Assembly: GCA_002398565.1 (NCBI GenBank)
Contig: DGZP01000087.1
Coordinates: forward strand, 1 to 45,446
Reading direction: 5' to 3'
From: Proteiniphilum sp. UBA4977
GTDB taxonomy: Bacteria; Bacteroidota; Bacteroidia; Bacteroidales; Dysgonomonadaceae
DNA: 45,446 bases
A model generated the notes under the pieces. The model was not told the DNA's origin, searched no databases, and worked only from the letters and a program-made list of their open reading frames with translations. The translations under genes were made by a program, and so were the position numbers. Of this stretch, positions 26,150-34,780 are shown one piece after another (positions within the stretch are counted from its first letter, which is position 1; the number at the start of each line of letters is the position of its first letter).

Positions 26150-26181
26150 CAAAAGTAATTAACAATGGGCGAAAGGGCAAA
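26150..26181 (-). promoter_or_regulatory. Canonical Bacteroidota promoter for the symporter-engB operon
   Basis: Minus strand: TTTG at 26181-26178, exactly 20 bases, then TACTTTTG at 26157-26150. Both boxes and the spacer fit the sigma-ABfr consensus TTTG-N19-21-TAnnTTTG. Start codon about 70 bases downstream. This is the best promoter match in the window. Confidence 0.75.
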
Positions 26182-26255
26182 TAAAAAGGGTTAAAACAAA
26201 ATGAAGTTCCGGTTGTTTATCAAGGTAAATACAGATAAATCATATTATCAGTGAC

Positions 26256-27212
26256 ATGGCAAAAGAAAAAGTGTGCCTTATTATTAATCCCGTTTCCGGT
26301 ACGGAATCCAAGAAGAACATTCCTGAAGAGGTAGCTGCGGCCTTCGACCAAAAGAAGGTGGATCTGATAATCCGTGTCACCGGCTATCCGGAACATGCCA
26401 CAGAAATAGCACGACGGGCGGCTAAAAGGAAATACCGCTATGTGATTGCTGCAGGTGGTGACGGCACCGTCAACGAGGTTGCCAGGGCGCTGGTCAATAC
26501 CGATACAACGCTTGGCATCTTACCACTCGGCTCGGGCAATGGACTTGCCCGTGATCTCGGTATTCCAATGTATACGGAAAAAGCCCTCGACATCATTCTG
26601 CGCGGACACACCCGCACAATTGATTATGGGATTGCCAATGATCATATTTTTTTCTGCACCTGCGGCTTCGGTTTCGATGCCTTTGTGAGTGACCGGTTTG
26701 CCGAAGATAAAAAAAGAGGCCCCCTGGGATATGTACGTAACGTATTGGAGAGCGTGGTCGACTTTCGGGCTGAAGAGTATGAAATCACCTCCGACGAAGA
26801 AAGCATCAGGGAAAAAGCCTTTATTCTCACCTGTGCCAATGCATCGCAATATGGGAATGATGCTTTTATTGCCCCCGGGGCGAGCATGGACGACGGCAAG
26901 ATGAATGTTTCCATTTTGAAGCCCTTGAACGCGCTGGAAATACCGCAGACCACATTACAACTCTTCACGAAGAACATCGACAAAAGCAGCAAGATGATCT
27001 CGATACTCACCCGCAACCTCCATATAAGACGCGCCCGTCCGGGAATAATGCATATAGACGGTGACCCGGTGAAAACAGGCACCGAGATCACCGTACGTAT
27101 GATACACAAAGGACTGAATGTACTCGCTCCTTCCTCACCGGAGCTGGTGGGTCGGAAGAGAAAGGAGAATGAAAATGTGTTCAGTACACTTACCCGCTGG
27201 TTCAACGAATAG
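26256..27212 (+). CDS. Diacylglycerol kinase-family lipid kinase (YegS/DgkB-like)
   Basis: 318 residues. The DAGK catalytic domain begins with LIINPVSG (8-15), the ATP-binding GGDGTVNEVARAL lies at 67-79, and the PLGSGNGLARDLGIP loop at 90-104. The C-terminal beta-sandwich ends near MHIDGDPV. The family phosphorylates diacylglycerol or related lipids, or makes long-chain-base phosphates; the lipid is not predictable. No signal or membrane helix. The stop codon at 27210-27212 directly abuts the stop codon of ovoA on the other strand. Confidence 0.92.
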   Translation: MAKEKVCLIINPVSGTESKKNIPEEVAAAFDQKKVDLIIRVTGYPEHATEIARRAAKRKYRYVIAAGGDGTVNEVARALVNTDTTLGILPLGSGNGLARDLGIPMYTEKALDIILRGHTRTIDYGIANDHIFFCTCGFGFDAFVSDRFAEDKKRGPLGYVRNVLESVVDFRAEEYEITSDEESIREKAFILTCANASQYGNDAFIAPGASMDDGKMNVSILKPLNALEIPQTTLQLFTKNIDKSSKMISILTRNLHIRRARPGIMHIDGDPVKTGTEITVRMIHKGLNVLAPSSPELVGRKRKENENVFSTLTRWFNE

Positions 27213-29318
27213 TTATTTTTTCTTCCATATAGTCACCTGCATCATCTGCTGCATGATATGACGGGAAGATTTCTTCCGAAGTCTCTTCAATTCCAGCGGA
27301 TCCGCATGCAGGGTAAAGTGGGGCTCCAGTATCCCGGAGATCCCTTCAAGCGAGCTCACCGGCTCCCCATCCTGTTTAAATCCACCCGGCCACTTATCTC
27401 TTTTCGTTTTGAGGGGGTCCCAGTCATAGTCGGATGCCAGTAATAACACTCCTCCCCCGTTCAACCTCGTATGTATCTGCGAGAGAAATAATTTTGGGTC
27501 GCTCAGTTCTTCCAGCAGCGCAGGCACCACAATCAGGTCGTATCCTTCATAGTTGGGTTTCAGGTTCATTGCGTCTGCCTGCATAAATAATATCCTGTTC
27601 TTTACTCCTGCAAGACCGAAATCGTCGAGTACCACATCCCGATAGAACACCAGCTCTCCCTCATCTTTCATGGTATAACGTACATACCCCTGTTCCTGTA
27701 ATTGAATGGGTATCCTGATCATGCGTGCCGTGAAATCGAGAGCCGTCACATCCCGGTATGTACGTGCCAGTTCAAAAGCAAGCCGCCCCGTGTCGGCATT
27801 CAGATCCAATATCCGCTTGTCGTTCTCACCCCGCAACAGATCGTGAATAACATCTGCCAGTTGCAAGGAAAAGGAGCGTTCTGGTACAAATGCATCGCCC
27901 CAGTTCTCTTCGCAGGAGAGTATCACTTCCGGGTCTGTCTCGTAATCGGCTTGTTGTATTTTCAAGGGCGTATCGGACTGGATATAGCGAAATCCGGCAT
28001 GCTGGTAAAAGTGTCTGCGAAAGGCATAGCGTGAATGTACGGTGGCTTCGTTTCCGGTCGATATCCAGGAGCCGCCTTTGATCAGATTGTGCTTTCCATC
28101 GAAGGTAGGGGTTGAAAAATCGTCGTACATCGGGTGTACTCTGAAGCCGGGGTAACCGGTGATGGGTGTCTCGGTCCATTGCCATACATTCCCAATCACA
28201 TCGAAGAAGGGTCCCTGTACAAACCGGTCTACAGGACAGGGCGATGTATAATGTTCCAGGTTGATGTTGCCCGGCGCCTGCTCCCAGTCGGTCACCTCGC
28301 TCAGCCTTGCAGTCTGATGCAGGCGGTACCACTCCGCCTCGGTGGGGAGGCGGTATGTTTTTCCTGTTTGGGCACTCTTCCAGTTGCAGAAGGCTTTTGC
28401 TTCGAGGTAGTTCACTTCCACCGGCCAGTTCCAGGGCATCTCAATCTCTTCAGCCACCAGCCGCAGGCGGTAACCCTTCTCATCCTTCCGCCAGAAGAGC
28501 GGCATCTCAGCCTGTTTGAAGTTACGCCAGTTCCAGCCCTCTTCGGTCCAGTAACGTGGTGTGTTATAACCCTCATCTTCAATGAATGTCAGGTATTCAC
28601 CGTTGGAGGTAAGATATCTGGCAGCTGCAAAATCGGCAACCTCCTCCTCATAACTGCCATATTCGTTATCCCAGCCATAGAGTGGATGATCGGAAGGCTT
28701 ACCCAGTCTCACGGTGGCACCGGCAACCGGAATAAGTCTGTTCTCCGGTGATGCACCGCTATCGGGACAACGCGTACCGAAAAGTCCCGGCGTCAGCAGC
28801 TCCAGCGGTAGCTGGCGGATCAGTACCGACGAGGTCTCAATGTGAATCCGTTCATGTTCAATTCCCATCATAATCATCCAGAAAGGGTTGTCCCGGCCGA
28901 TAGGTAATTCGAGCGGTGTATTGTCGATCACCTGCAGGATTATTTTCTTTGCTTCATCACGATAGGCACGTACTTCCGGTACCGGTGGCCAGTCATAATG
29001 ATTATTATCGAGATCATCCCAGCTCATCTCATCCACGCCAATAGCGAAAATGGACTCAAACCGGGGATTTATCCGCCTCTCGATAATCCTTGCGAGATAA
29101 AGCTTGTTGATAAAAAAAACGGCTGTATGGCCCAGATAAAAGAGGATGATATGACGTAACGGATCGCCCCGGTGATAAAAGACAGCATCTGTTTTCAGCT
29201 GAGTATACAATAACTCGTCTAATGCCCAGGTTTTCAGGAAATAGTCGCGTATCTCCTCTCTTTTTTCTTCGGGTCTTCCCGAGTGTAAATCAATTGTTTT
29301 AGCAATTAAATCATTCAT
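27213..29318 (-). CDS. ovoA: OvoA: 5-histidylcysteine sulfoxide synthase with methyltransferase domain
   Basis: 701 residues from the ATG at 29318; the frame extends to 29399 but those 27 residues are low-complexity and not family-like. Domains: DinB-like iron-binding domain about 20-180, with the three-His iron site predicted as His64, His155 and His159 (LGHTAVFF and HERIHIE); FGE-sulfatase-like domain about 190-455 (GNVWQWTE, KGGSWISTGNE, AFRRHF); and a C-terminal SAM methyltransferase about 480-701. It would join cysteine and histidine oxidatively at the imidazole C5 position; the methyltransferase domain would then complete the ovothiol ring methylation. Motif I reads LDLNADTGR (504-512): the usual first glycine is Asn507. 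No ovoB lyase is in the window. Iron and oxygen are required in characterised OvoA. Confidence 0.9.
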   Translation of the reverse strand: MNDLIAKTIDLHSGRPEEKREEIRDYFLKTWALDELLYTQLKTDAVFYHRGDPLRHIILFYLGHTAVFFINKLYLARIIERRINPRFESIFAIGVDEMSWDDLDNNHYDWPPVPEVRAYRDEAKKIILQVIDNTPLELPIGRDNPFWMIMMGIEHERIHIETSSVLIRQLPLELLTPGLFGTRCPDSGASPENRLIPVAGATVRLGKPSDHPLYGWDNEYGSYEEEVADFAAARYLTSNGEYLTFIEDEGYNTPRYWTEEGWNWRNFKQAEMPLFWRKDEKGYRLRLVAEEIEMPWNWPVEVNYLEAKAFCNWKSAQTGKTYRLPTEAEWYRLHQTARLSEVTDWEQAPGNINLEHYTSPCPVDRFVQGPFFDVIGNVWQWTETPITGYPGFRVHPMYDDFSTPTFDGKHNLIKGGSWISTGNEATVHSRYAFRRHFYQHAGFRYIQSDTPLKIQQADYETDPEVILSCEENWGDAFVPERSFSLQLADVIHDLLRGENDKRILDLNADTGRLAFELARTYRDVTALDFTARMIRIPIQLQEQGYVRYTMKDEGELVFYRDVVLDDFGLAGVKNRILFMQADAMNLKPNYEGYDLIVVPALLEELSDPKLFLSQIHTRLNGGGVLLLASDYDWDPLKTKRDKWPGGFKQDGEPVSSLEGISGILEPHFTLHADPLELKRLRKKSSRHIMQQMMQVTIWKKK

Positions 29319-29404
29319 GTTAAACAAAATAAATAAAATGATAGTTGAATAATAATATTTGAACCGGCAGCATATGGGAAGAGTTGAACAGGATGACATC
29401 CCGG

Positions 29405-29971
29405 TTATGCCGGCGGGGATTTGGACAAATGTTTGTGTAAATAGATCTTCTTCATCTCAAAGGATTTACCGGAAACTTGTTTCTTTGTTTGCCTGATGGT
29501 TGCCACAGGGAGAAAACCCAGTTTACCGTAAAGCGACAGGGCAGGCCTGTTCTCATCCCACACACGAATCACCGCATCGGTATAACTTCCTGCAGCCCGT
29601 GTCATCAGATCATTGATCAATGCCGTGGCAACTCCTCTACCCCGCAGGTCGGCATGTACCATAAGCTCCGCAATATAAAGGGTGGTATCCAAGGCTATGG
29701 CAGGCACCTCATTGGCCGGGAATTCCCCATCATGTTTCAGGGGCAGTCCCAACACCACACCGGCAAGTCTGTCACCTGTAAAAGCCATGAGTCCCATGTT
29801 ACTATCCACCATTTTATCAAGTATTATTTCCGCTTCCTGCGGATCGATATACTGAGCCTGTTCACCCTTAGTGAAGGCATGCAAGTAGAGAGATATAATT
29901 TGGGAACGAAATTTCGGGTAATTGAACTCGTTCAAAACAAAAAGCCGAATGGGCTCCATTGCTTCTTTCAT
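29405..29971 (-). CDS. GNAT family N-acetyltransferase
   Basis: 188 residues (184 if the second ATG at 29959 is used). One GNAT domain: acetyl-CoA loop LRGRGVATALIN at 109-120 preceded by the beta strand IAELMVHAD, and an N-SLYGKLGF motif near 145-155. Transfers acetyl from acetyl-CoA to an unknown amine; no substrate can be named. The ovoA gene starts 86 bases downstream on the same strand, so co-transcription is possible. An inverted repeat at 29985-30017 lies just upstream. Confidence 0.88.
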   Translation of the reverse strand: MKEAMEPIRLFVLNEFNYPKFRSQIISLYLHAFTKGEQAQYIDPQEAEIILDKMVDSNMGLMAFTGDRLAGVVLGLPLKHDGEFPANEVPAIALDTTLYIAELMVHADLRGRGVATALINDLMTRAAGSYTDAVIRVWDENRPALSLYGKLGFLPVATIRQTKKQVSGKSFEMKKIYLHKHLSKSPPA

Positions 29972-29984
29972 TGCATTGTTTTAT

Positions 29985-30017
29985 CAGTGAACAAATAAAA
30001 AAGGAGGATGTTCACTG
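29985..30017. promoter_or_regulatory. Perfect 9-bp inverted repeat in a divergent intergenic region
   Basis: CAGTGAACA (29985-29993) and TGTTCACTG (30009-30017) are exact complements separated by 15 bases that include AAGGAGG. The site is 14 bases before the GNAT start and 146 bases before yqhD. It could be an operator for a dimeric regulator or a hairpin in a transcript leader. The role is inferred from symmetry and position. Confidence 0.45.
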
Positions 30018-30162
30018 TATGCTCCCACACTTCACGGGAGAAAAAATCTTTCTCCTGTTTTCATTGAACAACCACGCCTTGAAAATCGTTTTAATCAGAC
30101 TTTACCACCCTTTCGGATGGAAGAACATAACGAAATTTAACTTGTATAAGAAACATACGCAG

Positions 30163-31323
30163 ATGAAGAATTTCATTTTTCAGAACCCGACCAGGCTTGT
30201 GTTCGGGAAAGGAGAGATAGCACGGCTATCGGAACTGTTGCCTGATGGTGTGAACCTGATGATTACCTATGGGGGAGGCAGTGTCACAAAAAACGGTGTA
30301 TACGACCAGGTAAGACTGGCACTCAGGGGGCGTAACTACATTGAATTCTGGGGCATTGAGCCCAACCCCCGGGTGGAAACACTTCGCAAAGCCATACAGC
30401 TGGGAAAAGAAAATCAAATAGATTACCTGCTGGCCGTGGGTGGCGGCTCTGTGCTTGACGGCACCAAGCTAATTGCGGCAGGTATTGCCGCCGATGAGGA
30501 TGCATGGGATATTGTATTGAGGGGCGTTGCAGAAAAGCAGATACCCTTTGCGTCAGTGATGACGGTTCCGGCAACAGGCTCAGAGATGAATGGCGGTGCT
30601 GTAATTACCCGGGAGGAAACGAAAGAAAAATTTTCTTTTGGTGGCGATTATCCGCAATTCTCAATTCTCGACCCTGAAGTAACCTACTCTCTCTCCGAAC
30701 ATCAGATTGCCTGTGGCCTGGCTGATGCATACACCCATGTACTGGAACAGTATATGACCACACCGGGACAGTCACGTATCATGGACCGTTGGGCAGAGGG
30801 CATCCTGCTATCTATAAAAGAAATAGCGCCAATGATTAAAGTCAATCCCTGTGATTACGACCTGATGGCAGATTACATGCTGGCGGCCACGCTGGCCTTG
30901 AACGATTTTATCCGTATGGGCATCACCCAGGACTGGGCCACACACCAGATAGGACATGAGCTAACAGCTCTCCATGGCACCACGCACGGACATTCCCTTG
31001 CCATCATTATGCCGGGTCTTCTGCGCGTATTGAAAGATCAAAAAAAATCCAAGTTGTTGCAGTACGGTGAACGTATTTTCGGTATTACAGAAGGATCTGA
31101 AGAGGATAGGGTGGACAAAGCCATTGAAATGACGGAGGCATTTTACCGTTCGCTCGGTCTGACCACACGCCTCTCGGAAGAGGGTATCGGAAATGAAACC
31201 GTTGAGGTCATTGCCAGTCGTTTTAACAATCGAGGGGTTGCTTTCGGCGAAAACCGCAATGTGACAGGCGATGTGGCAAGAGAGATACTGAAGAGCTGTT
31301 TTCCCTCATTTCCCTATAAATAA
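30163..31323 (+). CDS. yqhD: NADPH-type iron-containing alcohol dehydrogenase (YqhD-like)
   Basis: 386 residues from the ATG at 30163; the frame is open 204 bases further upstream but that part is not family-like. Nucleotide motif GGGS at 37-40, as in YqhD and preferring NADPH. The four metal ligands are Asp188, His192, His261 and His275; their spacing (4, 69, 14) is the same as in E. coli YqhD (194, 198, 267, 281). Reduces aldehydes to alcohols in the cytosol, useful for aldehyde detoxification or redox balancing in fermentation. Monocistronic by layout. Confidence 0.94.
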   Translation: MKNFIFQNPTRLVFGKGEIARLSELLPDGVNLMITYGGGSVTKNGVYDQVRLALRGRNYIEFWGIEPNPRVETLRKAIQLGKENQIDYLLAVGGGSVLDGTKLIAAGIAADEDAWDIVLRGVAEKQIPFASVMTVPATGSEMNGGAVITREETKEKFSFGGDYPQFSILDPEVTYSLSEHQIACGLADAYTHVLEQYMTTPGQSRIMDRWAEGILLSIKEIAPMIKVNPCDYDLMADYMLAATLALNDFIRMGITQDWATHQIGHELTALHGTTHGHSLAIIMPGLLRVLKDQKKSKLLQYGERIFGITEGSEEDRVDKAIEMTEAFYRSLGLTTRLSEEGIGNETVEVIASRFNNRGVAFGENRNVTGDVAREILKSCFPSFPYK

Positions 31324-31363
31324 AATTCTGTCGTGTGGTTCGTCAAGAGAGGGAAAGATTTTG

Positions 31364-31371
31364 TAAATTTG
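31364..31371 (+). promoter_or_regulatory. -7 element for the S41 protease gene
   Basis: TAAATTTG matches TAnnTTTG, 19 bases before the ATG at 31391. No clear -33 box. Confidence 0.5.
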
Positions 31372-31390
31372 GTTTTTTAAAACCTGGATA

Positions 31391-34300
31391 ATGCAAAAAA
31401 TAACCACACTGATTCTGACAAGCCTCTTTATACTACAGGCTTTGGCACTGGATGACACCCGTATGCTTCGTTATCCTGACATAAACGGAGATCTCGTCAC
31501 TTTTGTTTATGCCGGCGATATCTGGAGGGCAGATGTTTCCGGCGGTAATGCCCGGCGGCTCACTTCACACCCCGGCATTGAACTGTTTCCCAAGATCTCA
31601 CCCGACGGGAGGTGGATTGCCTTCTCGGCAGAATACTCGGGGAACCGGCAGATATGGGTAATGCCTTCCGAAGGAGGTACGGCACGCCAGCTCACCTTTT
31701 ATAACTCAGTGGGCGAGATGCCGCCGCGGGGCGGGTTCGATCATGTGGTACTGGACTGGACACCCGACAGCCGTCGCATCCTCTTTCGGGCCAACCGCAC
31801 CGCGTTTGGAGAGCGTAACGGTCGCTACTTCACTGTCGGGATAGAAGGTGGATTCGAGGAGCCGCTACCCATCATCAACGGCGGCTTTGCCACATACTCA
31901 CCCAGTGGCTCCCAACTCTGCTTTACACCGACAGACCGTGAATTTCGTACCTGGAAAAGATATAAGGGCGGACGCGCTACCGAGTTGTGGAGTTACGACC
32001 TGCAAAATAACAGTGCCCGGCAGATTACACAATGGACCGGGTCGGACCAGTGGCCGGTATGGCAGGGAGACTATATCTTTTATGCCTCCGACCGTGATAC
32101 CCGCCTTAACATATGGCGCTACAATACCGTTACCGGCGAAAACGAGCAGATCACCCGCCACACCGACTTCGATGTGATGTGGCCCTCAGGCGATAAAGAC
32201 AGGCTGGTATATGAAAACGGTGGCTATCTCTATGTGCTGGAGCTCTCGACGGGTAAATCAGAAAAGATCACGGTCTCCATCCACTACGACAATCCCAATC
32301 TGCAACCTTACTTCAGGAATGTCACTGATTTTATCGGTAGCTACAGCCTCTCTCCCACCGGAAAAAGAGCGTTGTTTGAAGCCAGGGGCGACATTTTCTC
32401 CCTACCCGCAGAAAAAGGGGAGATCAAGAATCTTACCAACACCCAGGGCGTGCGCGAGCTTTCTCCCGCCTGGTCTCCCGATGGCAAGCAGATTGCTTAT
32501 TACTCCGATGCCACGGGTGAGTATGAACTTTACCTTCTAGAAAATAAAGAAGGTGCAAAACCCCGACAGCTTACCAGCGGTTCTTCGGCATGGAAATATG
32601 ATGCCGAATGGTCACCCCGCAGTACGCACCTGACATATAGCGACCGTACCATGAAGCTGTGGCTGGTGGATGCCTCCACCGGCAGACAGACCGTCATTGA
32701 CGAAGCTTCGGCCGAAGAGATCAGGGATTACACCTTTTCCCCCGACGGCCATTGGATAGCATACAGCAAATCGATGCCCAACTACCAGTCGGCACTCTGG
32801 ATTTATAGCGTATCAACCGGTGAAAAGCAGCAGCTTACGGATGCTTCCTTCTCCGACGGAAACCCGGTCTTCAGCCGTGATGGCAAATTCCTCTTTTTCC
32901 TTTCCAATCGTGACTTCAATCTCGCTTTCAGCAACTTTGAGTTTGATTATCTTTACAATAATGCCACACGCATTTACGCCCTACCTCTGCGGAACGACGG
33001 CACCACGCTCATACGCTATAAGGAAGATGCTGAACCAAGCGGTCCTGAAAAAGACGATAACCGGGACAAAAAAGTAATAAATAAGAAGAACAGAAAAGAA
33101 ACGAGCGATGAAAAGGATTCAGCTATACCCAAGGAGGTGAAGGTAACGATCGACTTCGGCAACATCGGCAACCGCATTGAGGTATTTCCCATGCCGGCAG
33201 GCAATTACCGTATCATCGGCGCCACGGAGGAGGGGCTACTCTATTCAGCTGGAAATAAGATCATGCGTTATAATCTCAAGGAGGAGAAAACCGAGGAGAT
33301 CCTCGATGGTGCCGGCTCCGGCATTCTGGCTGCCGACGGCAAATCCTTTATCTATCGTACAGGAAAGGATTTCGCCGTGGCCAGGACTGAACCGGGACAA
33401 AAAGCCGGTAACAACAGGATAGACCTGAAAAATATGGTCATGAAGATAGTGCCCCGGGCTGAATGGGAACAAATCTATGCAGACGCCTTCCGTATTTTCC
33501 GTGACTTTTTTTACGTGAACAACCTCCATGGTGTGGACTGGGCAGGGATACGAAAGAATTACGGGGAGTTGCTACCCCACGTGTCAAGCCGTTTCGATCT
33601 TGACTACATTCTAAATGAGATAGTCAGTGAAACCAATACCGGCCACGCATATGTAGACTGGGGTGATATCAACCGTGTGGAGAGAATCGAGGGGGGACTT
33701 CTGGGTGCTGAACTGGAGGCCGATCTTAATGCCAAACGTTACCGTATAAGGAAGATATACGCCGGTGAGAACTGGAACGAAAGCCGCCGCTCACCATTTA
33801 CCGAAAGCGGAATCGATGTGAAAGAAGGTGACTACCTCCTCCGCATCAACGGGCAGGAGCTTACCACCGCACAAAATCCATATGAGCTGCTGGAGGGTCT
33901 CGGAGGCCGACACGTGGAAGTGACCGTCAGCAGTGTGCCAAACACAACCGGTGCAAAAAACTACACAATAAAAACTATTACCAGCGAGACGGAACTCAGG
34001 TATCTCGATTGGGTAAGGAGTCGCCGTGAGATGGCAGAGCGACTCTCTGGTGGCCGGGTTGGTTATATTCATGTGCCCAACACCGCCATCGAGGGAAATC
34101 GCGAACTTTTTAAGGGGATGCTGGCCTACAACAACAAGGAGGCGCTAATCATCGACGACCGCTACAATGGAGGCGGATTTATCCCCGACCGGATGATCGA
34201 CCTGCTCAACCGTCGTACCCTGGTTTACTGGCATCGTAACGGTCTGCCGCAACCAATGAAGTCGCCCGGCATCTCACACGACGGCCCCAAAGCCATGTTG

Positions 34301-34681
34301 ATCAACGGCTACTCCTCCTCCGGTGGCGATGCCTTTCCCTATTTCTTTCGAAAGACCGGTGAAGGGAAACTTATCGGCACCCGTACCTGGGGAGGGCTTG
34401 TGGGTATCTCCGGCAATGCACGCCTGGTGGATGGAGGTTACATATCCGTTCCCCGCTTTGGTATCTACAATGAAGATGGCCAATGGATCATTGAAGGTAT
34501 TGGTGTCTATCCCGATATTGAGGTGGTAGACCGTCCCGAGGAGCTAGCCAAAGGCAACGATCCCTCCCTGATAAAAGCAGTGGAGATACTGCTGGACACA
34601 CTCCGGAAAAATCCGCCCCGGCAGGTCACGGCTCCCACCCCCCCGAATCGTTCTCAATGGATTGAAACAGATATAAAATAG
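31391..34681 (+). CDS. Tricorn-like S41 protease with beta-propellers
   Basis: 1096 residues with a cleavable signal peptide (about 1-19, ending LALA). The N-terminal two-thirds are WD40/TolB-like beta-propeller repeats (about 25-690), shown by recurring SPDG/SPTG and DxxxLWxY blades, in the two-propeller plan of archaeal tricorn protease. Then the C1 segment with His713 in NLHGVDW, a PDZ-like domain (about 770-860) and the S41 core with the serine in NGYSSSGGDAF (972-982). A charged Lys/Asp-rich linker lies at about 545-575. The enzyme should trim peptides in the periplasm. Lengths agree with Bacteroidota tricorn homologues. Confidence 0.93.
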   Translation: MQKITTLILTSLFILQALALDDTRMLRYPDINGDLVTFVYAGDIWRADVSGGNARRLTSHPGIELFPKISPDGRWIAFSAEYSGNRQIWVMPSEGGTARQLTFYNSVGEMPPRGGFDHVVLDWTPDSRRILFRANRTAFGERNGRYFTVGIEGGFEEPLPIINGGFATYSPSGSQLCFTPTDREFRTWKRYKGGRATELWSYDLQNNSARQITQWTGSDQWPVWQGDYIFYASDRDTRLNIWRYNTVTGENEQITRHTDFDVMWPSGDKDRLVYENGGYLYVLELSTGKSEKITVSIHYDNPNLQPYFRNVTDFIGSYSLSPTGKRALFEARGDIFSLPAEKGEIKNLTNTQGVRELSPAWSPDGKQIAYYSDATGEYELYLLENKEGAKPRQLTSGSSAWKYDAEWSPRSTHLTYSDRTMKLWLVDASTGRQTVIDEASAEEIRDYTFSPDGHWIAYSKSMPNYQSALWIYSVSTGEKQQLTDASFSDGNPVFSRDGKFLFFLSNRDFNLAFSNFEFDYLYNNATRIYALPLRNDGTTLIRYKEDAEPSGPEKDDNRDKKVINKKNRKETSDEKDSAIPKEVKVTIDFGNIGNRIEVFPMPAGNYRIIGATEEGLLYSAGNKIMRYNLKEEKTEEILDGAGSGILAADGKSFIYRTGKDFAVARTEPGQKAGNNRIDLKNMVMKIVPRAEWEQIYADAFRIFRDFFYVNNLHGVDWAGIRKNYGELLPHVSSRFDLDYILNEIVSETNTGHAYVDWGDINRVERIEGGLLGAELEADLNAKRYRIRKIYAGENWNESRRSPFTESGIDVKEGDYLLRINGQELTTAQNPYELLEGLGGRHVEVTVSSVPNTTGAKNYTIKTITSETELRYLDWVRSRREMAERLSGGRVGYIHVPNTAIEGNRELFKGMLAYNNKEALIIDDRYNGGGFIPDRMIDLLNRRTLVYWHRNGLPQPMKSPGISHDGPKAMLINGYSSSGGDAFPYFFRKTGEGKLIGTRTWGGLVGISGNARLVDGGYISVPRFGIYNEDGQWIIEGIGVYPDIEVVDRPEELAKGNDPSLIKAVEILLDTLRKNPPRQVTAPTPPNRSQWIETDIK

Positions 34682-34780
34682 TGGGCCACCCTACAACAAA
34701 GAATACACGACAAAAAAACAATTATATATAACAGGTTGTTGTAAATAAGATTGATTTCAAGTTTATTAAATAAAGATTCT

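Noticed and set aside
30001..30066. Short frame after AAGGAGG (19 codons from the ATG at 30008)
   Set aside because: The ribosome-like site touches the ATG with no spacer, and the sequence is better explained as part of the inverted repeat and a small CTCCC/GGGAG hairpin.
29959..30162. Upstream extension of yqhD by 68 codons
   Set aside because: YqhD metal-ligand spacing and the N-terminal strand fit the ATG at 30163; the extension overlaps the start of the divergent GNAT gene.
34692..34743. TACAACA/TGTTGTA inverted repeat before the sugar dehydrogenase
   Set aside because: Arms of 7 bases separated by 38 AT-rich bases with no T-run; too weak to call a terminator or operator.
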